From contig NZ_JPIM01000040.1 of assembly GCF_000735195.1 (NCBI RefSeq), positions 1-38,159 of the forward strand: 38,159 nucleotides of DNA, in the 5' to 3' direction. Positions 1 to 9,459 of the stretch are shown in pieces. The notes beneath the pieces were generated by a model, which was given only the letters and a program-made list of their open reading frames with translations, made no database searches and had not been told where the DNA came from. Position 1 is the stretch's first letter. Each line of letters opens with the position of its first letter. A program made the translations under genes and the position numbers. Origin of the DNA: Chloroflexus sp. MS-G (lineage in GTDB: Bacteria; Chloroflexota; Chloroflexia; Chloroflexales; Chloroflexaceae).

Positions 1-125
1 GCCTACGAGAATAAGAGATGAATAACGAACCAGACATATTTACCGTCAGTTACGATCTCTTTCGATTCGCATCGGCTGCTCAATGATATGATCGATTTGT
101 CACAAAGAATAACAGAGTAGCGACT

Positions 126-1043
126 ATGAACCGTTATCTTCTCTATATCTTTCTCGCCTTGTTCATGTTGAGCAGTTGTCAGGCAGAGACCACAACGCCG
201 ATTCGGCTTAACCATCTCGAACCGCTACCGGCACCGACTCCGGTCACGTCACCACCTTTGCGTGTATCGGTAGCTTCAATTATTTCACCGCAAGGCACCG
301 TGCAAAGCTATCAGCCATTGCTCGATTACCTGAGCGCCCAATTGGGTCGTCAGGTAACTCTTATTCAGCGTCGTACTTATACAGAAACCAATGAATTGAT
401 CGGACAGAACGAAGTTGACGTTGCATTTGTTTGCACCAGCGCCTACATTGATGGTCGCGACCGCTATGGAATGAGCCTGTTGGTAGCACCGCAGGTCAAT
501 GGAAAAACAAGTTATCATTCCCTGTTGATTGTACCGGCAAGTAGTTCAGCTCAAACGATAGCTGACTTGCGCGATAAGGTATTTGCGTTTACCGACCCCA
601 CGTCATTTAGCGGACGGGTGTACCCAACGGTACTGCTTCATGAGATGGGTGAAGTGCCTGAAACCTTCTTTCGAGACACTTTTTTCACTTACACTCATGA
701 TGCAGCAATTGAAGCTGTCGCCAATGATTTGGCTGATGGAGCCGCTGTTGACAGTTTAGTTTTTGATTTTGCTGTTAAGCGTAATCCTGAATTACTAAGT
801 AAGATAAAGGTTATTCACACCTCACCCCCCTTTGGCATCCCGCCAGTGGTAGTCGGTTCAGGGGTACGTCCGCAGTTGCGCGCCGAATTACAGAACATTC
901 TGCTGGGGATGGCCGACGATCCATCACCGTTAGCGCAGAGAGCGCTGGCAGAACTGGGTATCGAGCGGTTTGTCATGATCGATGATGCTGCCTATGCCAG
1001 CGCTCGCCTGTTACGATCACGGGTAGGATTATTATCGCCATGA
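126..1043 (+). CDS. PhnD-like periplasmic binding lipoprotein, probable sensor partner of the adjacent kinase
   Basis: 305 residues. The N-terminus is a lipoprotein signal: a hydrophobic stretch ending in the lipobox LSSC with the lipidated Cys at residue 18, followed by a Pro/Thr-rich linker. The body (about 45-300) reads as a PhnD/phosphonate-type substrate-binding domain, with features such as an early LSAQLGRQV segment, VDVAFVCTSAYI and a DGAAVDSLV segment. No ABC permease or ATPase follows. Instead the stop overlaps the start of a histidine kinase (ATGA overlap), so the protein probably feeds ligand occupancy to that kinase rather than to a transporter. In the tetrathionate sensor TtrS a PhnD-like domain is part of the kinase itself, so this could be a split version, which fits the ttrBCA-like operon downstream. 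The ligand is not shown by the sequence. The start is the only Met before the signal; the ribosome site is weak. Confidence 0.8.
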   Translation: MNRYLLYIFLALFMLSSCQAETTTPIRLNHLEPLPAPTPVTSPPLRVSVASIISPQGTVQSYQPLLDYLSAQLGRQVTLIQRRTYTETNELIGQNEVDVAFVCTSAYIDGRDRYGMSLLVAPQVNGKTSYHSLLIVPASSSAQTIADLRDKVFAFTDPTSFSGRVYPTVLLHEMGEVPETFFRDTFFTYTHDAAIEAVANDLADGAAVDSLVFDFAVKRNPELLSKIKVIHTSPPFGIPPVVVGSGVRPQLRAELQNILLGMADDPSPLAQRALAELGIERFVMIDDAAYASARLLRSRVGLLSP

Positions 1044-2515
1044 ATGCAAAATACGCGCAACATCGTCTAATCATCTGGTTCACGAGAGCCTGGAATGTTC
1101 TTGGTGCGGTCAACATTCGCGCCAAAATCCTGGGCATCGTGCTGGGCCTGGTCGTCCTGATGGGTGTGGCTGCAACCATTGAAGTTCGACTGCTGCTAGA
1201 ACGAACCCTCACGTCTCAGATCTACGAACGTTCGGTAGCAGTAGGCCGTGATCTGGCTGCACGAGCAACCGATCTGGTACTGATGCAAGACTATTACGGT
1301 CTGTTCCGCCTGCTGCGCGATACCCAGATCAACAATCCTGATGTACGCTATGCATTCATCATCGATTCAGAAGGAACAATTGTTGCCCACACATTTGGCA
1401 GAGGTTTCCCGGTCGGTCTACGTGACGCCAATACAGTCACAGCACAAGAACATCATCGCAGCATCTTATTGACAACCGATGAAGGCGACATTTGGGATAC
1501 CGCTGTGCCGATCTTTGATGGTCGAGCTGGTATTGCCCGGGTTGGACTGTCGCTTGCTGCTCGCGAACAGACTGTTACCGCCGTTACCGGTCAATTACTT
1601 TTGACCACGTTCATGGTGGCAGCGATCGGAATCACCGCAGCAGCTTTCCTTACCTGGATACTCACTCGTCCGATCTTGCAGTTGGTAGAACTAACGAAGG
1701 CTGTCGCGCAGGGTGATTTCAGCCAACGTGCTCGACGTTGGGCAGATGATGAAATCGGTGCGCTGACTGATGCGTTCAATGCTATGAGTGAGGCATTGGC
1801 TCAGGCTGAACGTGAACGCCATGAGCGTGAGCAGATGCGGACGCAGTATGTAGCGCAAATCATTACTGCGCAAGAGGAAGAACGTAAGCGAATTGCCCGT
1901 GAACTGCACGATAGCACCAGTCAGGCGCTAACTTCACTTCTTGTTGGATTACGCTCACTTGCCGATCGTTATCGTTTACCAGACCTCAAGCAACAAGTAG
2001 ATGATTTACGTGGGATTGTAGGACAGGTCCTGAACGATTTGCACGTACTGGCTCGCCAATTACGGCCAAGCGTCCTTGATGATCTCGGATTAGCAGCCGC
2101 CTTACAACGCTATGTAGCCGATTGTCGCGCTCGCAGTAAACTCACGATCGATCTGGCCCTCATTGGTCTAGACAATGTTCGCCTGATGCCGGTTGTGGAA
2201 ACCGCGCTCTACCGTATTGTCCAGGAAGCATTAACCAACGTGATCCGCCATGCTCACGCTACGACCGCCAGTGTTGTCATTGAGCGCCGATCTGATCGAA
2301 TACGGGCAATCATCGAAGATGACGGATGCGGGTTCGATCCTGATACCACCCACGGTGATGGTCACCTCGGTCTGAACGGTATTCGTGAACGAGCCGAGCT
2401 CTTGAATGGTCAGCTCATCATCGAATCGGCGCCTGGACATGGTACGACGCTATACGTTGAAATACCTTTACCCCCAACGAGCGAGGACTGCGATGAGCCG
2501 CATTTTACTGGTTGA
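1040..2515 (+). CDS. Membrane sensor histidine kinase, NarX/HisKA_3 family
   Basis: 491 residues. The order is: TM1 (about 29-47), an extracytoplasmic region of about 135 residues resembling a single Cache-type sensor (contains YAFIIDSEGTIVAHT), TM2 (about 185-207), a HAMP linker (about 208-260), a HisKA_3 dimerisation helix with the phospho-acceptor His290 in RIARELHDSTSQ, and a HATPase_c domain with an N box (EALTNVIRHAHA) and G box (DDGCGFDP). It starts on the last codon of the upstream binding lipoprotein and overlaps the response regulator by 23 bases, so the three are translationally coupled. The most likely job is to control the molybdo-reductase operon that begins at 3293. The family differs from canonical TtrS (HisKA type with a fused PhnD domain), so calling it TtrS would overreach. 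Confidence 0.85.
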   Translation: MNAKYAQHRLIIWFTRAWNVLGAVNIRAKILGIVLGLVVLMGVAATIEVRLLLERTLTSQIYERSVAVGRDLAARATDLVLMQDYYGLFRLLRDTQINNPDVRYAFIIDSEGTIVAHTFGRGFPVGLRDANTVTAQEHHRSILLTTDEGDIWDTAVPIFDGRAGIARVGLSLAAREQTVTAVTGQLLLTTFMVAAIGITAAAFLTWILTRPILQLVELTKAVAQGDFSQRARRWADDEIGALTDAFNAMSEALAQAERERHEREQMRTQYVAQIITAQEEERKRIARELHDSTSQALTSLLVGLRSLADRYRLPDLKQQVDDLRGIVGQVLNDLHVLARQLRPSVLDDLGLAAALQRYVADCRARSKLTIDLALIGLDNVRLMPVVETALYRIVQEALTNVIRHAHATTASVVIERRSDRIRAIIEDDGCGFDPDTTHGDGHLGLNGIRERAELLNGQLIIESAPGHGTTLYVEIPLPPTSEDCDEPHFTG

Positions 2516-3134
2516 TGATCACGCCGTGTTGCGTGCAGGTTTACGGTTATTGCTTAATAGCCAACCTGATTTACAAGTAGTTGGTGAGGCTGAAGACGTG
2601 CGGACTGCACTTCATCAAGCGACAGTATTACAACCAGATCTGATCTTGCTCGATCTCAGTCTTACCGGCGGCAGTGGTTTAGCGGCAATTCCATCGTTTC
2701 AGAAAGCAGCACCCTGCGCACGCATCTTAGTGCTGACCATGCACGATGATGAAGGCTATGTACGGCAGGCACTGGCTACTGGCGCACACGGGTATGTCTT
2801 GAAACGCGCTGCCGATACCGAGTTAATTGCTGCCATTCGCGCTGTCCTTCGTGGTGAGTTGTACATCCATCCGGCCCTCACTCGCCAGTTGCTCGAGGGA
2901 ATTCTGCCCCAACCTCCATCGCTCAGTTCATGGGAGAGTCTCAGTGATCGGGAACGGGAAGTGTTGTTACTGGTAGCACGCGGCTATACCGCAGCCGAAA
3001 TAGCCAACCAATTGAGCCTCAGCCCAAAAACGGTAGAAACGTACCGCACACGTGGCATGGAAAAACTCGGCCTGCGTTCACGAGCGGCACTTGTTCAGTA
3101 TGCGCTCGATCATAACCTTCTCATTCCAAACTGA
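2493..3134 (+). CDS. NarL/FixJ-family response regulator
   Basis: 213 residues. It has an N-terminal receiver domain (acidic pair in LLVDDHA, phospho-accepting Asp in LILLDLSL, conserved Lys in GYVLKRA) and a C-terminal LuxR/GerE helix-turn-helix (LSDREREVLLLVARG, then TVETYRTR). The start at 2493 is chosen because MSRILLVDDHA is the canonical receiver N-terminus and a GAGG ribosome site lies just upstream. A longer in-frame start inside the kinase would add 29 residues of non-domain sequence. It is the cognate partner of the overlapping kinase and the best candidate regulator of the reductase operon 159 bp downstream, where a 13-nt perfect palindrome is found. Confidence 0.9.
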   Translation: MSRILLVDDHAVLRAGLRLLLNSQPDLQVVGEAEDVRTALHQATVLQPDLILLDLSLTGGSGLAAIPSFQKAAPCARILVLTMHDDEGYVRQALATGAHGYVLKRAADTELIAAIRAVLRGELYIHPALTRQLLEGILPQPPSLSSWESLSDREREVLLLVARGYTAAEIANQLSLSPKTVETYRTRGMEKLGLRSRAALVQYALDHNLLIPN

Positions 3135-3245
3135 CGCTGTTGGATAATGACACCATGTCGGGAAAAACCTGACACCGCCCTTACCAAACGTCAAACTTTT
3201 CCTGCTAGGAACACGGTTGTTCTTTTCGTAGAGTGTAGATAGCAG

Positions 3246-3258
3246 GGATGTCACATCC
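3246..3258. promoter_or_regulatory. Perfect inverted repeat GGATGT-C-ACATCC, candidate operator of the reductase operon
   Basis: A 13-nt perfect palindrome sits 34 bp upstream of the first reductase gene, in the 158-bp gap after the response-regulator gene. Its position and symmetry suit a dimeric regulator such as the adjacent NarL-type protein. I could not identify a convincing -35/-10 pair, so the role is inferred from location only. Confidence 0.35.
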
Positions 3259-3292
3259 GTCACGATAGTGAATTGCACAAGGAGCTTGGCTT

Positions 3293-4243
3293 ATGTCCCG
3301 GCAACCAACTATTCCTTTAATTCCAGTAAGTCGTCGAGGTTTTCTTGGTGCCCTGGTAGCTGGCGCTGGCGCCCTCGCTGTGGCTTCAGTAGCATCATCT
3401 GCTATCACTGAAAAACCAACCGATACAATCGATATGCTTACCCCTGAGGAGGCATTGGCTGCTTATGAAGCTGAAATTGCCCGCCTTCGTGCTGCCAGGA
3501 TTAGCGGTACCCCCATTGACCAACTTGAGCGGATGCGCACCGATCTCCTGCGTGCATTGACCAAACCGGTTACTGAACGACGCTGGGTGATGGTTATCGA
3601 TTTACGTGCGTGCGTGGGCTGTCATGGCTGTACGATTGCCTGCGTGGCCGAGAATAAGTTACCGCCTGGGGTTGTGTATCGACCGGTTATTGAAGAGGAA
3701 ATTGGTCGCTATCCAAATGTCAGTCGACGTTTCATTCCTCGTCCATGTATGCAATGTGACAATCCACCGTGCACAGGAGTTTGTCCGGTCTCGGCCACCT
3801 TTACTAATGAACACGGTGTCGTTGAAGTCAACTACGAGCAGTGCATTGGCTGCCGGGCTTGTATTGCCGCCTGCCCCTACGGAGCCCGCACCTTCGACTT
3901 TGGTTATACCTACACTGCAAACACCCCATCAGCAGCGATGATGCTCGGAGCCGAGCAGGCCGTGAGTTATGAGCAAACAAGCACTTTCGAGTATAGCAAG
4001 GTTCACGCCCGGCGTGACCTGCACGACTCGCCGGTTGGGAATGTGCGCAAATGTCACTTCTGTATGCATCGGGTGCTCAACGGTCAACTACCGGCCTGTG
4101 TCACCACGTGTATCGGGCGGGCAACGTTCTTTGGCGATGCCAACGATCCGGAGAGTCTGGTAAGCGAACTGATCGCTAGACCAAACGTGATGCGTTTGAA
4201 AGAAGAACTTGGTACTGAGCCACGAGTGTACTACTTGCAGTGA
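3293..4243 (+). CDS. ttrB: TtrB-like Tat-exported four-cluster ferredoxin subunit of a molybdo-reductase
   Basis: 316 residues. The N-terminus carries a twin-arginine signal ([19 protein letters not shown]), followed by an Ala/Glu-rich linker of about 50 residues. The iron-sulfur region begins near residue 107 with [11 protein letters not shown], then [26 protein letters not shown], and a CHFCMHR...CVTTC set, enough Cys for four [4Fe-4S] clusters. This is the DmsB/PsrB/TtrB electron-transfer family, which carries electrons from the membrane subunit to the catalytic subunit. An AAGGAG ribosome site lies upstream. The order FeS, NrfD, Mo subunit is that of ttrBCA. At 316 residues it is longer than my recollection of enterobacterial TtrB (about 230-250), the extra length being the linker. 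A PsrB-type role is the alternative. Confidence 0.75.
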   Translation: MSRQPTIPLIPVSRRGFLGALVAGAGALAVASVASSAITEKPTDTIDMLTPEEALAAYEAEIARLRAARISGTPIDQLERMRTDLLRALTKPVTERRWVMVIDLRACVGCHGCTIACVAENKLPPGVVYRPVIEEEIGRYPNVSRRFIPRPCMQCDNPPCTGVCPVSATFTNEHGVVEVNYEQCIGCRACIAACPYGARTFDFGYTYTANTPSAAMMLGAEQAVSYEQTSTFEYSKVHARRDLHDSPVGNVRKCHFCMHRVLNGQLPACVTTCIGRATFFGDANDPESLVSELIARPNVMRLKEELGTEPRVYYLQ

Positions 4244-4254
4244 GAGGTAGACTT

Positions 4255-5400
4255 ATGTTAAAGCGACTCCTTTACATCGCCGGCATTCTCGGCCTCCTGA
4301 TTGGCCTGTGGGGCTTGTACGACCGCCTCGTCTATGGTCACATGCACGCGAACTATGGTTCGTATGTGGTGTGGGGACTATGGGTAGCACTCTATATGTT
4401 CTTCGCCGGAGTTGCAACCGGTTCCTTCATGCTGGCAACTCTCGATTTACTCTTCGACCTGCCGCTCTTTCGTGGTAGCGGACGGATGGCGCTCTGGGGA
4501 GCATTGGTCACTCTCCCTGCTGGTCTGGCCGCCATTGGTCTCGATCTGGGTCACATGTCTCGCATCTGGAAGGTTTACCTCCAACCTCATTTTGGCTCTG
4601 TCATGGCACAACTGGTCTGGGGGTACACGATATTCCTGGGGATCATCATTATAAGCCTCTGGCTCAGTTTTCAACCACAGCGATCGCGCTGGTTGAAACC
4701 GATCATGGCGGTCGGTCTGATTCTCGCCATCTTCCTGAGTGGTGGCATCGGTGCTCTCTTGGGTGTCAATCAAAACCGCGTAAGCTGGCATGTCAGTAAT
4801 TTGCCAACCCAGTTCCCCGTCTTTAATCTAACCTCTGGCGTAGCCCTAATGCTCATTGCTATCGGTTGGTTTGGCCCGCAACACGATCCACGTCGAACAC
4901 AGCAACTCCGCGTCTTGAGTCTGGCGATGATCGTGTTACTGTTAGTCAAAGGCTACTACCTCTGGAGCGACGTGTCACAGGCCCTGTACCAGAATAGCAG
5001 CCACGGTGCAGCAGCGATCAATCTGGTGCTGTTCGGTCCTTACGGCTGGGCCTTCTGGCTTTTGCAATTGGGTATTGGAATGCTCCTGCCGTTGATAATT
5101 CTCACCATGCCAATTGGAAAACAGGGCTTTGCCGCAGGACTAATGGGTCTGTGTATCCTCATCGGTCTGGCTGTTGCCCGTGCCAACATTATCTTTCCGG
5201 CGCTTAGCTTACCCGAACTACAAGGTTTGGGCGAAGCCTTCCACGGCCCACATCTCAGCTTTACATACAGTCCAAGCCTAATGGAGTGGGCAGTAACGGC
5301 TGGAATCGTCGGTGCAGCAACGATTGGCTTCTTGGTCGGTACTGATCGGCTGCCGCTCTTTACCCGACCAACAACCGAAGCAACTGGAACCGCCGATTGA
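4255..5400 (+). CDS. ttrC: TtrC/NrfD-like integral membrane quinol-oxidising subunit
   Basis: About 381 residues, nearly all hydrophobic with roughly nine membrane helices: the NrfD/PsrC/TtrC family that oxidises menaquinol and hands electrons to the ferredoxin subunit. The chosen start (MLKRLLYIAG) has an AGAGG ribosome site at a normal distance. An in-frame GTG five codons earlier (4240) overlaps the stop of the FeS gene and is less likely. Features include the early YVVWGLWVALYMFFAGVATG helix, typical of the family, and acidic and His residues near helix ends (for example DLGHMSR) that could line a quinone site. Co-transcription with both neighbours is clear from the spacing. Confidence 0.75.
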   Translation: MLKRLLYIAGILGLLIGLWGLYDRLVYGHMHANYGSYVVWGLWVALYMFFAGVATGSFMLATLDLLFDLPLFRGSGRMALWGALVTLPAGLAAIGLDLGHMSRIWKVYLQPHFGSVMAQLVWGYTIFLGIIIISLWLSFQPQRSRWLKPIMAVGLILAIFLSGGIGALLGVNQNRVSWHVSNLPTQFPVFNLTSGVALMLIAIGWFGPQHDPRRTQQLRVLSLAMIVLLLVKGYYLWSDVSQALYQNSSHGAAAINLVLFGPYGWAFWLLQLGIGMLLPLIILTMPIGKQGFAAGLMGLCILIGLAVARANIIFPALSLPELQGLGEAFHGPHLSFTYSPSLMEWAVTAGIVGAATIGFLVGTDRLPLFTRPTTEATGTAD

Positions 5401-5449
5401 CCTAAATTGATAGCGAATGTTCGCATGCAATACGAACAGGAGTGTTGAT

Positions 5450-8400
5450 ATGAAACGACAGAAGACTATGCCCGGCGCTAAAGATATGAGTCGCCGTGAT
5501 TTTCTCAAAACCTCAGCGCTGATCGGTGGTGGTGCTGCATTGCTCGGCTTTGGCCCATTGTCCGGATTGGCCCGCAGTGAAGCACCGACTGCTGAACTAC
5601 CACTGGTTGATGCCACCAATTCGATCCAGACTGTCTGCCTGCAATGCAATACTGGCTGCGGCCTCAAGGTTAAACTGATTGATGGCATAGCGGCTAAACT
5701 TGAGGGCAATCCTTACAGCCCCTGGACGATGGAACCACCACTCCCTTACAGTACGCCTGTTAGCACTATTGGGCCAATTGATGGCGCCCTCTGTCCAAAA
5801 GGACAGGCCGGGATTCAAACAGCTTACGATCCGTACCGTCTCATGCGGGTGCTGAAACGCAAACCGGGGACACCTCGCGGCGGCGGTCAGTGGATCACGA
5901 TTGACTTTGATCAGGCGATCAATGAGATCGTTGAAGGTGGCGATCTGTTCGGAGAGGGTCCAGTAGAAGGCTTACGAGCACTCTACGCTCTCAAAGACCC
6001 CAAACTGGCCAAAGAGATGGCTGCTGCCGTAAAAGCTATTCTGGATGCCAAACCGGAAGACAAACCGGCTCTTGTTGAGCAGTTCAAACGTGACTTTGCG
6101 GACCATCTCGATGTGTTGATCGATCCCGATCACCCCGATCTAGGACCGAAAAACAATCAATTTGCCTTTATCTGGGGTCGGTTGAAAAATGGTCGCGGCG
6201 ATCTCGTCCAACGCTTTGTGAAATCAGGCTTCGGCTCGGTCAACGCTAACGGTCACACGACTGTCTGCCAGGGATCGCTGTACTTCACCGGCAAAGCGAT
6301 GAGCGAGCAGTTTGATCCGGCTACCGGCAAGTTTAGCGGCGGTCAAAAATTCTACTGGCAGGCCGATCTCAGTCATGCAGAATTCGTCATCTTCGTCGGC
6401 ACCAACCACTTTGAAGCCAATTATGGGCCGACACCACAATCGCCCCGTATTACGCAGGGGGTCATCGACGGGCGTCTACGCTACGTTGTCCTTGATCCCC
6501 GGTTGAGTAAACTTGCCAGCAAGGCGTGGAAGTGGATACCGATTAAACCAGGCACCGACGCGGCGTTCGCTATGGCAATGATCCGCTGGATCATCGAGCA
6601 GAAGCGCTACAACGCAACGTTTCTCGCCGCCGCCAACAAAGCGGCAGCTACCGCGATCGGTGAACCGAGCTGGACAAACGCGACCTGGTTGGTCAAGATC
6701 AAGAATGGAAAACCAGGTAAGTTCTTGCGCGCCAGCGAAATCGGGTTAACGACAGTAGTCGAAGAGACCAACGCTGAAGGGAAGAAGGTCAAGAAATATG
6801 TGACCACTGACGGCGCCAGCTTTGCGTTCGATCCGTTTGTTGCGCTGGTTAACGGTGTTCCCACTCCCATCGATCCCAACAATCCCGATGCGGCGCCGGT
6901 TATGGGCGATCTGCTCGTCAGTACTGAACTGAACGGGATTCCTGTCAAGAGCGGCTTGCAGATCATCTACGAAGCTGCCAGCACGCATACGATTGAAGAA
7001 TGGGCTGCAATTGCCGATGTGAAGGTAGAAGATATTATTGAGATCGCTTACGAATTTACCAGCCATGGCACTCGTGCGGTAGCCGATATTCACCGTGGCC
7101 CGTCGCAGCATACCAACGGATTCTATACCAACTTCGCCTTCTACACGCTCAACGCGCTGATCGGTAATTTCGATCATCGCGGTGGACTGATCAAACCTAC
7201 CACATACGACCGGCTGGGCAACAAAGCAAAAGGGCCGTTCATGATTGAAAAGATGAACAATGGGGCGAATGTACCGTTCGGTATTGACTTGCTCCGCACC
7301 AATACAGCCTACGAGAAATCGACCCTATTTAACGGCTATCCGGCGCGCCGACCGTGGTTCCCACTAGCAACCGATATCTACCAGGAAGACGTTCCCTCGA
7401 TGGGAGATGCCTACCCGTACCAGATCAAAGTTGCTATGTTCTACATGTCGGCGATCAACTATGCCCTACCGGCTGCGCAGACGGTGATCGAGATATTGGC
7501 CGACCCGAAGAAGATTCCACTGATCATAACCTGCGACATTATGGTCGGTGAAACCAGCACCTATGCCGATTACATCTTCCCCGATTTGAGCTTCCTTGAA
7601 CGCTGGGAATTTCATGGCTCGCACCCAAGTGTGCCCTGGAAAGTGGAGAACATTCGCCAGCCTGCGATCAGTCTCCCCAACTGGCCGACGGTCAAGGTCT
7701 TTGGTGAAGAGATCCCGCTCAGCTTTGAGGCGCTCGTGCTCGCCATTGCTGAACGGCTTGAACTGCCCGGCTTCGGTCCTAACGGTTTTGGCGAAGGTAT
7801 TCCGTTTACCCGCCCTGAACATCTGTACCTCAAGCTTGCAGCCAATGTTGCTTTTGGTGAAAAGGAAGACGGTAGCGATGGTGTGCCCCCAGCCGACGAC
7901 AACGAACTCGAAGTCTTCCGCCGGGCGCGGCGCTTCCTACCACCGAGTGTATTTGACGAGGCGACATGGCGTGCCGCCGTCGGAAACGATGAGCAGCTCT
8001 GGCGCCAGACAGTGTATGTGCTCAATCGCGGTGGGCGCTACCAGGCCTACGAGAAGGGCTGGAAGGGTGATCTGGCCGGTAATCCTTACGCAAAACAGAT
8101 CAATCTGTACCAGGAGAAGACGGCCAACACGATCAATTCCATGACCGGTGAGCACTTGATCGGTTATCCTGCTTACATTCCCGCCGGTTTGGCTGCCGAT
8201 GGTTCGCTGGTGATTGATGAAGGTTATGACCTGCACCTGATCACGTACAAAGAGGCGATGATGGCCAAGGCCCGTGGGATTGCCAATTACTGGCTCCTGG
8301 CACTGATGCCCGAAAACCCGATCCTGATCAACCGCATCGACGCCGAACGGCTCGGTTTGCGCGATGGTGATCGGGTGCGGATTAGTTCAGCAAGTAATCC

Positions 8401-8704
8401 CGAGGGCGTGTGGGACTTGCGCAACGGCACTCGCAAGCCAATGATCGGGAGAGTCAAGGTGATCGAAGGTATTCGACCTGGGGTTATCTCCTTCCCGCTG
8501 GGTTGGGGGCATTTTGCCAGCGGCGCCAGCAACATCGTAATCGACGGTGTGACGATCCCAGGCGATCCACGGCGAGCGGCTGGTGTTCATGCCAATGCAG
8601 CGATGCGGGTCGATCCGGTGTTGGGAAATGTAACCCTGAGCGATCTGGTTGGCGGCAGTGCTGTCTTCTACGACTCGAAGGTGAAATTAGAGCGGGTTGG
8701 ATAA
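5450..8704 (+). CDS. ttrA: TtrA-like molybdopterin oxidoreductase catalytic subunit (probable tetrathionate or related sulfur-oxyanion reductase)
   Basis: 1084 residues. A twin-arginine signal (SRRDFLKTSALIGGGAALLG) is followed by a [4Fe-4S] motif with Cys63, Cys66, Cys70 and Cys115 (CLQCNTGC ... LCPKG). The probable Mo-ligating Cys273 lies in HTTVCQGS. The middle region has PIRPGTD-like text (IPIKPGTDAAF), the segment GEPSWTNATWLV and a FLRASEIGL segment, which I associate with the tetrathionate reductase A branch rather than Psr/Phs. The C-terminal molybdopterin-dinucleotide-binding domain occupies about the last 150 residues. Start 5450 has AGGAG eight bases upstream; an in-frame ATG at 5417 would push the Tat motif too deep. 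The length is close to that of TtrA (about 1020). The substrate cannot be proved from sequence: arsenate- or selenate-type reductases of the same superfamily remain possible. Confidence 0.72.
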   Translation: MKRQKTMPGAKDMSRRDFLKTSALIGGGAALLGFGPLSGLARSEAPTAELPLVDATNSIQTVCLQCNTGCGLKVKLIDGIAAKLEGNPYSPWTMEPPLPYSTPVSTIGPIDGALCPKGQAGIQTAYDPYRLMRVLKRKPGTPRGGGQWITIDFDQAINEIVEGGDLFGEGPVEGLRALYALKDPKLAKEMAAAVKAILDAKPEDKPALVEQFKRDFADHLDVLIDPDHPDLGPKNNQFAFIWGRLKNGRGDLVQRFVKSGFGSVNANGHTTVCQGSLYFTGKAMSEQFDPATGKFSGGQKFYWQADLSHAEFVIFVGTNHFEANYGPTPQSPRITQGVIDGRLRYVVLDPRLSKLASKAWKWIPIKPGTDAAFAMAMIRWIIEQKRYNATFLAAANKAAATAIGEPSWTNATWLVKIKNGKPGKFLRASEIGLTTVVEETNAEGKKVKKYVTTDGASFAFDPFVALVNGVPTPIDPNNPDAAPVMGDLLVSTELNGIPVKSGLQIIYEAASTHTIEEWAAIADVKVEDIIEIAYEFTSHGTRAVADIHRGPSQHTNGFYTNFAFYTLNALIGNFDHRGGLIKPTTYDRLGNKAKGPFMIEKMNNGANVPFGIDLLRTNTAYEKSTLFNGYPARRPWFPLATDIYQEDVPSMGDAYPYQIKVAMFYMSAINYALPAAQTVIEILADPKKIPLIITCDIMVGETSTYADYIFPDLSFLERWEFHGSHPSVPWKVENIRQPAISLPNWPTVKVFGEEIPLSFEALVLAIAERLELPGFGPNGFGEGIPFTRPEHLYLKLAANVAFGEKEDGSDGVPPADDNELEVFRRARRFLPPSVFDEATWRAAVGNDEQLWRQTVYVLNRGGRYQAYEKGWKGDLAGNPYAKQINLYQEKTANTINSMTGEHLIGYPAYIPAGLAADGSLVIDEGYDLHLITYKEAMMAKARGIANYWLLALMPENPILINRIDAERLGLRDGDRVRISSASNPEGVWDLRNGTRKPMIGRVKVIEGIRPGVISFPLGWGHFASGASNIVIDGVTIPGDPRRAAGVHANAAMRVDPVLGNVTLSDLVGGSAVFYDSKVKLERVG

Positions 8705-8745
8705 GAGGAGGGACGAATATCGTCGCTTTTGATGAACACCGTCTC

Positions 8746-8775
8746 TGGGGCGCAGAAACGTCTCTCTGCGCCCCA
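8746..8775 (+). terminator. Hairpin terminator of the reductase operon
   Basis: A perfect 11-bp GC-rich stem (TGGGGCGCAGA / TCTGCGCCCCA) with an 8-nt loop lies 41 bp after the catalytic-subunit stop and is followed by CCTTTATCGTTT, a short T-rich tail. It fits an intrinsic terminator. Confidence 0.7.
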
Positions 8776-9459
8776 CCTTTATCGTTTAGACGAGCGGTAG
8801 CACACAGGTAAGGGGTAGACACCAAATCCGGCAACGGCGGAGAGAGATGACATCTACGCTTCAGCAGTCGCCATGCGATAGCCGTGGCACCAGCTACCAT
8901 AGCGGTCTTTTGGTATCGTTTTACAGATACAATCGGGTCATCCCTCTTGAACATCACTCGCGCTCTGGTATCATAACAATTGTTCGCAAGCACATCATGC
9001 AAGGAAACCGATAAGCGATTTGATACCCATAGCAAGCCGGTTGCATCGCCTCTACGACTCAGCACATCAACGACGAGGCATAAAGGGAGGGCAGGCCTTC
9101 GGTCACAGAGTATGTTTATTTTGCATAAAAGTGATAACGAACTGGTATAGATTGTGAAGGTCAATGGAACAGAAAGCGGTACGGCGATGATACATCACTG
9201 TTCTACAACTTGAAAACGATGTTGCAACGGAAACCACCCGCAATCGGTATGTGCAGGGAGTGGGAAACAGGAGCGACGAAACAGCTTTGCGTACTGTGAC
9301 AATCCGTGCCCTGGCGAAACAAGAAATAGTCGCACGTTGATCGTAGACCTATCGCCGCCACTACGCATACCCTGTTTTGCGGGAAAACGACTCTTCAATG
9401 TTCCGTTGCACACAACCAACGACGACAGGTAACCAATCACAACTTCAAGGAGGAGACCG
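8776..9459. other. Long gap without a recognisable gene
   Basis: About 680 bp between the reductase terminator and the FmdE gene. The reading frames present are not supported by ribosome sites or recognisable domains. A short palindrome AACAATTGTT is visible near 8976. No tRNA or CRISPR-type repeat was found. It presumably contains the promoter of the FmdE gene, but I cannot place one. Confidence 0.5.

Noticed and set aside
126..1043. Phosphonate ABC transporter binding protein role
   Set aside because: No transporter ATPase or permease is adjacent; the gene overlaps a histidine kinase, so a sensing role fits better.
8484..9164. A 226-codon minus-strand frame overlapping the end of ttrA and the gap after it
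   Set aside because: It is antisense to a well-supported coding region in its first half, has no ribosome site and shows no domain.
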